Source of the DNA: Kribbella catacumbae DSM 19601
GTDB taxonomy: Bacteria > Actinomycetota > Actinomycetes > Propionibacteriales > Kribbellaceae
Reading direction: 5' to 3'
DNA: 64,000 bases
NCBI RefSeq assembly: GCF_000372465.1
Contig: NZ_AQUZ01000007.1
Coordinates: 95,128-159,127 of the forward strand
Position numbers and translations under genes: made by a program. The notes below the pieces were generated by a model. The model saw only the letters and a program-made list of their open reading frames with translations. It ran no database searches and was not told the DNA's origin. Below are positions 32,742-40,447 of the stretch, piece by piece; the stretch's first letter is position 1, and each line of letters begins with the position of its first letter.

Positions 32742-33284
32742 TCAGACGGTCTTGCGCTCGATGGTGACGCTGGTGATCACGATCGGCTCGATCGGCCGGT
32801 CGCCAGGCGCGGTGTCCGCGGTGGCGATCGCGTCCACGATCTTCTTCGAGTCGTCGTCGATGACCTCGCCGAAGATGGTGTGCTTGCGGTTCAGGTGCGG
32901 CGTCGGGACCACGGTGACGAAGAACTGCGACCCGTTCGTGCCCTTGCCGAACTGGATGCCCGCGTTCGCCATCGCCAGCAGGTACGGGCGGTCGAACTGC
33001 AGCTCCGGGTGGATCTCGTCGTCGAACGCGTAGCCCGGCGAGCCGGTGCCGGTACCGAGCGGGCAACCGCCCTGGATCATGAACCCGTCGATCACCCGGT
33101 GGAAGCCGAGGCCGTCGTAGAAGCGCGCGGTGCTGGGCTCACCGGTCGTCGGGTCGGTCCACTCCTTGGTGCCCTCGGCCAGGCCGACGAAGTTCTGCAC
33201 AGTCTTCGGCGCGTGATCGGGGAACAGCTTGATGACGACGTCGCCCTTCGTCGTCTGCAGCGTCGCGAACAGTTCTTCGGCCAC
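32742..33284 (-). CDS. ppiA: Cyclophilin-type peptidyl-prolyl cis-trans isomerase
   Basis: 180 residues, cytoplasmic. Cyclophilin signatures: FYDGLGFHRVIDGFMIQGGC (active-site Arg and Phe), FGKGTNGSQFFVTVVPTPHL and HTIFGEV. Catalyses proline isomerisation during folding. GTG start with AGGAG upstream. A PpiA gene between gyrA and the rhomboid gene is a conserved actinobacterial feature. The 186-bp divergent spacer to the DUF5324-like gene should hold both promoters (TACGAT near 33410 is a possible -10 for the plus-strand gene). Confidence 0.94.
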   Translation of the reverse strand: MAEELFATLQTTKGDVVIKLFPDHAPKTVQNFVGLAEGTKEWTDPTTGEPSTARFYDGLGFHRVIDGFMIQGGCPLGTGTGSPGYAFDDEIHPELQFDRPYLLAMANAGIQFGKGTNGSQFFVTVVPTPHLNRKHTIFGEVIDDDSKKIVDAIATADTAPGDRPIEPIVITSVTIERKTV

Positions 33285-33470
33285 GAGATACTCCTCATCG
33301 GTTACGGCTTACGGCATCGATCCTGTCATGGGCCGCAAGTTCGGGCCGCATCGACGTGCCCGGGACAGATCTCTGGGTGTGGTCCGGAGGTTTAGCACCC
33401 GGGTACGTCGTACGATGCAAACAAAGCGGCATTTGTCCAGAAGCCGAATCGAAGCGTCCATGGAGGAACC

Positions 33471-34232
33471 GTGGGTTTGTTGAAGTCCAAGGGCCGGGTC
33501 GAGACCGCGAAGGACAAGGTCCGACCGCTGGCCGGATCGGCTGTGGGCACCGCACGGGAGAAGGTGTCGCCATACGCCGAGAAGGCTGTCGAGCGCGGCG
33601 CCGCCGTCGCGCATGCAGCCGTCGAGAAGGCAGGGCCGGTGATCGACGACGCGCTGAGCAAGGTCGGGCCGGCCACCGAGCACGCGGCGGAGAAGGCGCG
33701 CGAGCGCTTCAACGACGACGTGCTGCCGAAGGTGACCGCCGCGCTGGCGACCCTCGCCGCCGCGGCCGAGCCGCTCGCCGAGGAGACCTCGCGCCGGGGC
33801 AAGGCCACCGCGGCCGCGCTCAAGGGCGAGATCGACGCCCCGGCGAAGAAGAGCCACAAGCTGCGCAAGGTGGTGCTGTTCCTCGGCTTCGGGGCGCTGG
33901 CCGCCGCGGCCGTGAAGAAGCTGCTCACCCCGCCGGAGCCGGCCTGGCAGTCGACCCCGACCAGCGGCCGCGACTACAGCTCCGCCCCAGCCGGTACGAC
34001 GTCGCGCCCCGCCGCGGACAAGCCGTCCGCCGCCGCGCCGAAGGCTGAGACCAAGCCGGACACCGCGTCCGGCAACGGCAAGACCGAGGACGTCAAGGCA
34101 GCGGAGGCCAAGGCAGGGGCGGACGACGCCAAGGCCAAGGCGGACGAAGCCCCGAAGGCCTCGTCGAACGGTGCCACCAAGAAGACGGCCGGCCAGCGCC
34201 GCTCCACCGAGAGCAAGCCGACCGACTCCTGA
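33471..34232 (+). CDS. DUF5324-like Ala/Lys-rich protein with one membrane segment
   Basis: 253 residues. The N-terminal ~125 residues form an amphipathic, Ala/Lys/Glu-rich helical region with repeats such as GTAREKVSPYAEKAVERGAA. A hydrophobic segment (KVVLFLGFGALAAAAVKKLL, about 143-158) follows. The C-terminal ~90 residues are a disordered Lys/Ala/Pro tail. This layout resembles DUF5324 proteins that streptomycetes encode next to ppiA; function unknown. GTG start at 33471. A GC-rich terminator and inverted repeat P2 follow. Confidence 0.7.
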   Translation: MGLLKSKGRVETAKDKVRPLAGSAVGTAREKVSPYAEKAVERGAAVAHAAVEKAGPVIDDALSKVGPATEHAAEKARERFNDDVLPKVTAALATLAAAAEPLAEETSRRGKATAAALKGEIDAPAKKSHKLRKVVLFLGFGALAAAAVKKLLTPPEPAWQSTPTSGRDYSSAPAGTTSRPAADKPSAAAPKAETKPDTASGNGKTEDVKAAEAKAGADDAKAKADEAPKASSNGATKKTAGQRRSTESKPTDS

Positions 34233-34277
34233 TCACCGGCGGGCCCGGGAGGGCCTGCCCATTCGCAACCGCAACGG

Positions 34278-34315
34278 CGAAGGCCGCGGCCCCCAGGTGG
34301 AGGTCGCGGCCTTCG
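34278..34315 (+). terminator. Stem-loop after the DUF5324-like gene
   Basis: Perfect 11-bp stem CGAAGGCCGCG (34278-34288) with its complement at 34305-34315 and a 16-nt loop. There is no strong T-tract; it is a likely terminator by position. Confidence 0.6.
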
Positions 34316-34331
34316 TCACGTCACACCCATG

Positions 34332-34417
34332 TGATCATTCGCCCCGTTTTCACCCTCCTCTGGCGGCGACGGTCCGTGACACGCCGACCGAGAGGGTGAA
34401 AACGGGGCGAATGATCA
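34332..34417. repeat. Long inverted repeat, family P copy 2
   Basis: Two 26-bp arms (34332-34357 and 34392-34417) are exact complements separated by 34 bp. The core TCATTCGCCCC-G-TTTTCACC differs from copy 1 (27149-27237) at two positions of the left arm, and the right arm carries the matching complementary changes. The spacers also share CT-Y-TGG at the start and TGACA in the middle. It lies between convergent genes. Confidence 0.85.
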
Positions 34418-34429
34418 GGTGGTTTGCGG

Positions 34430-34756
34430 TTAGTTCTCGGTGTGGTTCGGAGGCTCGTCGTCGTGGCCGCGGTCGGGCTTGCTGTTGGGGATCCGGCCGG
34501 CGGACAGCAGTTGGGTGGCGTAGCGGTGGGTGATGCAGGGGTAGCTGCCGCCGCACTCGCGACAGACGGCGTGGTTGCGGTGCAGCCACGGCAGCACGCC
34601 GAATCGTTTGATCCAGGTCAGCGGTTCACGGTCGGGCGCATGGGTCTGGAGTGCCGATCGGGCCGCGTCCTGGATCTCCGGCGCGGACCACTCTTCAGCG
34701 CTCTTGTCCATCAACTGGTTCAGGTCGTCGTGCGGCGCCGAGCTGGGCTGGGTCAT
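34430..34756 (-). CDS. Small hypothetical protein with CRECGG...PC motif
   Basis: 108 residues, hydrophilic. A helical N-terminus (DLNQLMDKSAEEWSAPEIQD) and a basic middle (LTWIKRFGVLPWLHRNHAVC) lead to CRECGGSYPCITHRYATQLL, a short cysteine-containing segment that could bind a metal. Proteins with this short Cys/His motif recur in actinobacteria, but I know no assigned role. The 5' spacer (34757-34967) holds its promoter and a perfect palindrome GTGCGATCGCAC at 34860-34871. Confidence 0.65.
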   Translation of the reverse strand: MTQPSSAPHDDLNQLMDKSAEEWSAPEIQDAARSALQTHAPDREPLTWIKRFGVLPWLHRNHAVCRECGGSYPCITHRYATQLLSAGRIPNSKPDRGHDDEPPNHTEN

Positions 34757-34859
34757 CTCTTCGTCTCCGGGCAGTGGGCAGGGCGGAACGCTGGATGCAG
34801 ACCGCGGCGGCGGCGGACGGACCGGTGCTCTTGGTCAAACGTGTGATCGAACTGTGTCA

Positions 34860-34871
34860 GTGCGATCGCAC
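34860..34871. promoter_or_regulatory. Perfect 12-bp palindrome in the spacer before the Cys-motif gene
   Basis: GTGCGATCGCAC is self-complementary and lies about 104 bp upstream of the small Cys-motif gene, in a 211-bp spacer downstream of ogt. It may be an operator; no regulator is adjacent. I see nothing else in this spacer. Confidence 0.35.
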
Positions 34872-34967
34872 ACCGCGACATTAGCGCTTGACCGGCCGAC
34901 ACCGCCCATCGAAACGGCCACGTCGGTAACTTCTTTACGCTTCGGCCGGAACTTCTTCACGGAGTGT

Positions 34968-35447
34968 TCAGAGCCAGGCAGTTTCGAGTGTCGTCCGGGC
35001 CTCTAGCTCGAGCAGGTGCCGCTTGGTCGGAATGCCGCCGCCGAAGCCGACCATCTTGCCGCCGGCGCCGACGACGCGATGGCACGGCACGATCACCGCG
35101 ATCGGGTTCCGGTTGCAGGCGACGCCGACCGCGCGGGCGGCTCCTGGGTCGCCGACCGCCTTGGCGACATCGCCGTAGGTCTGCATCTCGCCGTACGGGA
35201 TGCGTTGCAGCTGGGCCCAGACCGCGCGCTCGAACCGCGAGCCGCCGCGCACCGACAGCGGCAGGTCGAACTCGGTCAGCTCGCCGGCGAAGTACGCCTT
35301 CAGTTGCTCCGCGGCAGCCGTCAGTACGTCGTCGCGGGCCCGCTCCGGCCCGAGCTGGATCGGGCCGAACCCGAGCCGGCACAGGCCGTCGTCGTCGACG
35401 GCAAGGGACAGGTCACCGATGGGCGAATCGATCACGGACCAGCGCAT
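34968..35447 (-). CDS. ogt: Methylated-DNA-protein-cysteine methyltransferase (Ogt)
   Basis: 159-residue suicide enzyme that moves the alkyl group from O6-alkylguanine to its own cysteine. The acceptor Cys122 is in VIVPCHRVVG; the DNA-binding helix region reads FERAVWAQLQRIPYGEMQTY. I start at the ATG of MRWSVIDSPIG (35447) because the family begins with this strand; the frame is open 14 codons further. It has no Ada regulatory domain. It stands alone between the Cys-motif gene and the DUF4328 genes. Confidence 0.93.
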   Translation of the reverse strand: MRWSVIDSPIGDLSLAVDDDGLCRLGFGPIQLGPERARDDVLTAAAEQLKAYFAGELTEFDLPLSVRGGSRFERAVWAQLQRIPYGEMQTYGDVAKAVGDPGAARAVGVACNRNPIAVIVPCHRVVGAGGKMVGFGGGIPTKRHLLELEARTTLETAWL

Positions 35448-35586
35448 GGCTCTATCGTCCCTCGCGGCACCGACACTTGTGAACGACACCGCGCGAACGC
35501 AACGGGTGGTTCTCGCCCGATCACTGTCTGTGTGCTATTTGTGTTTTTCCTCGTCGTACCGAGCTCGCCGTTCTGAGGGGGTGCAC

Positions 35587-36315
35587 GTGACCGGTCAGCC
35601 GCCGATGGATCGGTGGTTCAGCTCCGAGCAGGCGATGGGACTGGGCGCCTCGGTGCTGATCGGGGTCGTGACCGTGATGAGCTGGGCCACCGCCTGGTCC
35701 GACTGGCACTCCTACCGGACGCTCCAGCGGTACCCCCACGACGACGCGAAGTTCGACCAGGCCGACCTGATCTCCGGCTCGCTCGGCATCGTTGCCGCGC
35801 TCGCGCTGTTCGCCGCCGCGGTGGTGTTCATCGTCTGGCTCTGGCGGGTCCGCTGGAACGCCGAGATGTTCTGCCGCGGTGAGCACCGGCTGACCCGCGG
35901 CTGGGTGCTCGGCAGCTGGATCTGCCCGGTGGTGAACCTCTGGTACCCGAAATGGGTGGTCGACGACATCGTCGCGGCGAGCGACCCGGTGACGCCGCCG
36001 CAGACGGAGTCACTGCGAGGCATTCCCGGCACCCGGCTGGTCTGGGCCTGGTGGCTGACCTGGGTGGTCGGACTGGTGCTGGACAACGTCGCGCAGCGCA
36101 GCGTCCTGGACGGCGCACCGCAGCTCTCCGAACTTCGGACGAATGCTGTGATGTCCGGCATTTCCGCCGTCAGCACCACGGCCGCGGCAGTACTCGCTGT
36201 GATGTTGATCCAGCGCGTCAACGAGCTGCAGTTGCAGCGTCCGTGGACGCCTTGGTGGGCCCATGACCAGGCCGGATCCCCGCTGGGCCGCGGATTCCAG
36301 CCTCCTGGCGGGTAA
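35587..36315 (+). CDS. DUF4328 integral membrane protein, copy 1
   Basis: 242 residues with four predicted membrane helices. DUF4328 features: a WDWHSYRTL-like loop after helix 1, FIVWLWRVRWNAEMFCRGEH, a central RGWVLGSWICPVVNLWYPKW (the conserved G-W-x-x-G-x-W-x-x-P region), VVDDIVAASDP, and a final helix. The GTG at 35587 has GAGGGG at the proper distance. It is followed by a longer paralogue on the same strand, and a third lies at 49200. Function is unknown. Confidence 0.8.
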   Translation: MTGQPPMDRWFSSEQAMGLGASVLIGVVTVMSWATAWSDWHSYRTLQRYPHDDAKFDQADLISGSLGIVAALALFAAAVVFIVWLWRVRWNAEMFCRGEHRLTRGWVLGSWICPVVNLWYPKWVVDDIVAASDPVTPPQTESLRGIPGTRLVWAWWLTWVVGLVLDNVAQRSVLDGAPQLSELRTNAVMSGISAVSTTAAAVLAVMLIQRVNELQLQRPWTPWWAHDQAGSPLGRGFQPPGG

Positions 36316-36519
36316 CCAAAGCGTCACGGACGGTCGACTTCGTCGTTACAAGTGGTGATGGGCATACGAAAAGACCGTGTTAAGTCGATACCCTCTGTGC
36401 TGGCATCGACTCCACAGCGGTACTTACTTCGTGGTATCAATGTGGCTCGGTCACGCGGGGGCATGACTCGATCGAGACGCCGATCAGACGGAGTTCCAGC
36501 AACGCGAGGGACGCACGAC

Positions 36520-38607
36520 GTGAGCCACCCGCAACGAGCAGTTCTTTCTGCTGTTGAAGAAAAAGATGAGTGGCAGCCACATGCCGCTGAGGAGTTTCAG
36601 CAGGTCGGCACGGTCGGAAAGATCGCGATCGGGCTGCTCGGCGCCTCCACCGTCACCCATCTGCTCTGTACGTGGTCCGACTGGAACACCTACGGCGTCG
36701 TGCACACCTATCTCGGTGGCGGCCCGAACGTCGACGACGCGGACCTGAACCGCGCCGACAGCATCTCCCGGATCACCTCGATCCCGAACGTCGCCATCTC
36801 CGTCGCCGCCGCCGTGGTCTTCGTGATCTGGCTGTGGCGGGTCCGGGTCAACTCCGAGGTCTTCTGCCAGGCCGACCATCGCCGCAGCCACGGCTGGGTG
36901 CTGGCCAGCTGGTTCTGCCCCGGCCCGAACCTGATCTATCCGAAACAGATCGTCGACGACATCTGGCTAGCCAGCGATCCGAAGACTCCGGTCTACGCCG
37001 ACGACCTGCGCCGGCTCAGGAAGCCCCTCCTCACGAACGTGTGGTGGGTCGCCTGGGTCGGCGCTCTCGTGTTCGACGTGGTGATCCGCCGCGCGCTGAT
37101 GTGGATGGAAGCGACCGTCGGCTCACTCCGCGGTATCGCCCTGGCCGGTACGGCGTCGCTGGCGCTGACCGCCGTTTCCGCCGTCGCCGCGACGCTGATC
37201 ATCCGCAAGATCAACACCATGCAGACCAGCCGCGAGTGGATGCCCTGGTGGGACCAGCGCGAGCCGAAGCTGGTGGCAGTCCCGTCCTACCGGGTCGCGG
37301 CCGACGACGACACCTCCGAGCAGCCCGCGATCGCAGAGCCGATCGCCGCACCGGCTCAGCGGCAGCCCGCGCTGCAGCTGGCCACGGCCGGCGCCGTCGC
37401 CGAAGAGGCCCCGAAGTGGAGCCCCTTCGCTCCGGTCGCCAGTGCCCCGGCGGCCGCGTCCTGGGAGCAGGACTCCGGCCCGGCCACGGAGCAGTTCAGC
37501 CCGGTGGAGAGCTGGCGCGAGGACACCGGCCAGGTGATCGAGGCGACGCCGTCGTACCTGCAGACGGCCTCCGGTCTGGAGACGCCGACCTGGTCGAGCC
37601 CCTCCAACCCGTACACCCCGACGCCGAGCGATGACCTGCTGTCCGCGCCGCTGCCGAGCTGGCAGGCCGAGACCGTCGCACCGCCGTCCTACGCACCGAC
37701 CCAGCCCGACCCGTACGCCTACCAGCCGGCCGCCCGCGCCGCGGAGCGGTCGGAGCCCTCCTGGGCCAGCTCGTACTCCGAGTCCTACTCGTACAGCGGC
37801 ACCTCGGACTACCTCACCTCTTCGGAGCCGGTGTCCGTTCCCCCGCCCGCACCCGAGCCTGAGCCCGCGCCCGTTGCGCGCGCTGGTCGCCGGGCCGCTC
37901 GGGTCGCGGTCGACAGCCCTTCGTCGATCCAGGCCGCAGTGGCCTCGTCGGACAGCTACTACCAGCAGGCGCCGTCCCTCCCCGAGCAGGACGACTTCCT
38001 GACCCCGTCGAAGCCGCTCCCGCCCGTGCCGTCGTTCGGCCCCGAGCCGTCCCATACGCCGGAGCCCAGCTACACCGCGGCTCCCAGCTACACGCCCGAG
38101 CCGACGTACGCCGCCTACGAGGCCCCGGCCGCGCCGTCGAGCACCCCGGACTACGAGACGTCGTACACGTCGGACTACTCGTCCAACTACTCGTACTCCG
38201 AGCCGGCCACGCCGGAGCCGACGTACACCGCCGAGACCAGCTACACCTCGACGTCGTACGACAGCTACTCGTCGGAGAACAGCTCGTACGACGGCTACAG
38301 CTCGAACACGAGCTACGACTCGTACACGCCGGAGCCGGAGACGTCGTACACCGCGACGGACTACAGCGGCACGAGCTACGACAGCTCCTACAGCCCGAAC
38401 TACACGCCGGAGAGCTACTCCACCGGCTACACCTCGGACTACAGCACCAGCTACTCCGACCAGCCGACCGGCACGGACTACCAGCCGTCGTCGTACTCCT
38501 ACGAGGCCCCGGCCGAGCCAGCCGCCCCAGCTGCCCCGGCCGCTCCGGAGAAGGACGACTCGGAGATCACCGCACCACGCACCCACCCGCGGCGGCGTTG
38601 GGTCTGA
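36520..38607 (+). CDS. DUF4328 membrane protein with long Tyr/Ser/Pro-rich tail, copy 2
   Basis: 695 residues. The first ~250 are a DUF4328 domain with four helices (FVIWLWRVRVNSEVFCQADH, SHGWVLASWFCPGPNLIYPK, QIVDDIWLASDPKT). The remaining ~440 residues are low-complexity: first Ala/Pro/Glu-rich, then from about residue 505 repeats of Ser-Tyr-Thr such as TSYDSYSSENSSYDGYSS. The last residues are basic (HPRRRWV). The tail is predicted disordered and cytoplasmic or surface-exposed depending on topology. The GTG at 36520 has GAGGGA upstream; the longer reading from 36352 is unlikely. The 204-bp spacer before it is relatively AT-rich and probably carries its promoter. Confidence 0.75.
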   Translation: MSHPQRAVLSAVEEKDEWQPHAAEEFQQVGTVGKIAIGLLGASTVTHLLCTWSDWNTYGVVHTYLGGGPNVDDADLNRADSISRITSIPNVAISVAAAVVFVIWLWRVRVNSEVFCQADHRRSHGWVLASWFCPGPNLIYPKQIVDDIWLASDPKTPVYADDLRRLRKPLLTNVWWVAWVGALVFDVVIRRALMWMEATVGSLRGIALAGTASLALTAVSAVAATLIIRKINTMQTSREWMPWWDQREPKLVAVPSYRVAADDDTSEQPAIAEPIAAPAQRQPALQLATAGAVAEEAPKWSPFAPVASAPAAASWEQDSGPATEQFSPVESWREDTGQVIEATPSYLQTASGLETPTWSSPSNPYTPTPSDDLLSAPLPSWQAETVAPPSYAPTQPDPYAYQPAARAAERSEPSWASSYSESYSYSGTSDYLTSSEPVSVPPPAPEPEPAPVARAGRRAARVAVDSPSSIQAAVASSDSYYQQAPSLPEQDDFLTPSKPLPPVPSFGPEPSHTPEPSYTAAPSYTPEPTYAAYEAPAAPSSTPDYETSYTSDYSSNYSYSEPATPEPTYTAETSYTSTSYDSYSSENSSYDGYSSNTSYDSYTPEPETSYTATDYSGTSYDSSYSPNYTPESYSTGYTSDYSTSYSDQPTGTDYQPSSYSYEAPAEPAAPAAPAAPEKDDSEITAPRTHPRRRWV

Positions 38608-38611
38608 CGGA

Positions 38612-39391
38612 GTGACTTCACTCGCCTTCTCCACCCTCGGCTGTCCCGGCGAGCCCCTCGACCATGTCCTGGAGCTTGCCAAAGGCAACAACTTCACCGG
38701 TCTGGAGTTGCGGACCGCGGACGACGAGTTCACCCATATCGGGCTGACCGCCGCCGAGCGGCGCGTGCTGCGGACGCGGATCGAGGACGCCGGTCTCGAG
38801 ATCCTTGCGGTCAACAGCTACGTGCGGCTGTGTGCTGTCGAGGAGCAACCGCTCGAAGCCCATCTCGAGCTGGCCGCCGACCTCGGCGCCCGAGGCGTTC
38901 GGGTGTTCCCGGGCGATGATCCCGACGCCGACACCGCGGAGTCACCGAGCGCCGGCGAGATCCGCGCCCTGGATCGCGTGACGTCCGCTCCGACGGACTC
39001 GCGCATTCTGCTCGAGACGCACGATTCCCATTCGGCCGGCCAGAAGATGGCGAGACTCTGCCGGCTGCTGGATGCGGACGTGCCCGGGCACAACGCGAAG
39101 GTGATCTGGGACAGCGCCCACACCTGGAGCCACGGCGAGACTCCTGCCGAAGCCTTCGAACTCCTGCAGCCCTGGATCGACTTCATCCAGATCAAGGACG
39201 AGGACTCCACCCAGGACTACAGGCCGGTCGCGATCGGCACCGGCGACTACCCGATCGCCGAGCTCCTGCAGACCTTGCAAGGCACCGACTACTGGCTCTC
39301 CCTCGAGTGGGAACTGAAGTGGCATCCCCACCTGCCACCCCTCACCGAGGCTCTGCCGGCCACCCTCAACTGGCTCTCACCCGCCAACTGA
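38612..39391 (+). CDS. Sugar-phosphate isomerase/epimerase-like TIM-barrel protein
   Basis: 259 residues of the xylose-isomerase-like AP endonuclease 2 superfamily. Visible metal-site-type residues: TGLELRTADDEF (Glu), RILLETHDSHSAGQ (Glu, His), VIWDSAHTWSHGE (Asp, His), DFIQIKDEDS and LSLEWELKWHPHL (Glu). Probably isomerises or epimerises a sugar or inositol derivative; substrate unknown. GTG start 4 bp after the DUF4328 tail gene. The 3' end overlaps the convergent F420-type oxidoreductase gene by 15 bp. Confidence 0.83.
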   Translation: MTSLAFSTLGCPGEPLDHVLELAKGNNFTGLELRTADDEFTHIGLTAAERRVLRTRIEDAGLEILAVNSYVRLCAVEEQPLEAHLELAADLGARGVRVFPGDDPDADTAESPSAGEIRALDRVTSAPTDSRILLETHDSHSAGQKMARLCRLLDADVPGHNAKVIWDSAHTWSHGETPAEAFELLQPWIDFIQIKDEDSTQDYRPVAIGTGDYPIAELLQTLQGTDYWLSLEWELKWHPHLPPLTEALPATLNWLSPAN

Positions 39392-39796
39392 GTGCCTCGC
39401 CCGGCGAGGCGCGAAGCTGTCGTCCTCGTGGGACAGCGGCCGGCCATCCAGGTGCCAGCTCCATGAGGTCGTCGGCGTGATCCGCAGGTAGACACCGGCA
39501 CCGAACATCCCCGCACGCTCGATCACCTCGGCGGTGCCGTACACCCGCAGAAAGCGTGGGGACCAGGGATCGATCGATACGAGGTCATCGATGACCAGAG
39601 CGACCTGCTCCTGCCCGGCCCGCACGTTCAGCACCTTGCGGGTCCGTCCCGGATCCACACCGCCGACGTAGAAGTGACGGCCGTCGTACTCGAAGCCGAC
39701 CGGTACGACGTCCGGCTGGCCGTCCGGGCCGACGGTGGCGATCCGTGCGAGTCGCTGGGACTTCAGGTAGGCGAGTTCTTCCTCGGTGAATGACAT
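39377..39796 (-). CDS. PNPOx-class F420-dependent oxidoreductase-like protein
   Basis: 139-residue split-barrel protein: MSFTEEELAYLKSQRLARIA, TVGPDGQPDVVPVGFEYDG, YVGGVDPGRTRKVLNVRAG, VALVIDDLVSIDPWSPRFLR and RVYGTAEV. This is the pattern of the PPOX class F420-dependent family (the SPRFLRVYGTAE segment in particular). It reduces an unknown substrate with F420 or FMN. Divergent from a TetR regulator with two palindromes between, so it is likely under that repressor. The start at 39796 (MSFTEE) is preferred to an ATG five codons upstream. Confidence 0.85.
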   Translation of the reverse strand: MSFTEEELAYLKSQRLARIATVGPDGQPDVVPVGFEYDGRHFYVGGVDPGRTRKVLNVRAGQEQVALVIDDLVSIDPWSPRFLRVYGTAEVIERAGMFGAGVYLRITPTTSWSWHLDGRPLSHEDDSFAPRRARHSVGG

Positions 39797-39806
39797 GAGT
39801 CGAAGG

Positions 39807-39843
39807 TACAACGAGCGTTGCAGTTAGTACAACGGTCGTTGTA
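39807..39843. promoter_or_regulatory. Two TetR-type operators, 21 bp apart
   Basis: TACAACGAGCGTTGCA (39807-39822) and TACAACGGTCGTTGTA (39828-39843) share the form TACAACG-N2-CGTTGTA. They fill the spacer between the F420-type gene and the TetR gene. TAAGGT at 39842-39847 could be the -10 of a nearly leaderless tetR transcript. Confidence 0.7.
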
Positions 39844-39853
39844 AGGTTGAGCC

Positions 39854-40447
39854 GTGGACAAGCGACAGGCAGTGCTTTCGGGCGGGTTGACCGTGTTCGC
39901 GCGGGATGGGTATGCCCGCGGGAGCATCGACGTGATCGCGGCGGAGGCCCAGGTTTCGTCGCGGACGATCTACAACCATTTCCAGGACAAGGCCGGGTTG
40001 TTCCGGGCAGTGATCCAGGACAGTGCGCAGCGGGTGGCCGCCGCACAGTTGGAGATCGTCGATCGGTATCTCCGCAAGGTCACCGAGCTGGAGGCTGACC
40101 TAATCGAGTTCGGCATCGCCTGGCGAACGCCGATCCCGGACTACGCGGAGCACTCCGCACTGGTCCGGCAGGTGAACGCCGAGGCCGGGCACATCCCGCA
40201 AGAGGCGATCGACGCGTGGCAGGAGACCGGACCACTCGCAGTACGACGTGCGCTGGCTGATCGTCTGGCCGCACTGGCTGACGAAGGGTTGCTCCGGGTC
40301 GAGGACCCGATGCGTGCCGCGCTGCACTTCTCCCTGCTCATCTCCGGCGCCAATCCGTCCTATCTAGGAGCACGCATGACACCCGAAGAAATCACCGAGG
40401 CCGTCACCACCGGCGTTCACGCCTTCCTGCACGGCTACGGCCGCTGA
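39854..40447 (+). CDS. TetR-family regulator
   Basis: 197 residues. N-terminal helix-turn-helix: AVLSGGLTVFARDGYARGSI, DVIAAEAQVSSRTIYNHFQD and KAGLFRAVI. The C-terminal helical domain is of AcrR/TetR_C type. GTG start with no clear ribosome site, consistent with a short or absent leader. The stop overlaps the aldo/keto reductase start (TGATG), so both are cotranscribed. It probably represses itself, the reductase and the divergent F420-type gene. Confidence 0.88.
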   Translation: MDKRQAVLSGGLTVFARDGYARGSIDVIAAEAQVSSRTIYNHFQDKAGLFRAVIQDSAQRVAAAQLEIVDRYLRKVTELEADLIEFGIAWRTPIPDYAEHSALVRQVNAEAGHIPQEAIDAWQETGPLAVRRALADRLAALADEGLLRVEDPMRAALHFSLLISGANPSYLGARMTPEEITEAVTTGVHAFLHGYGR

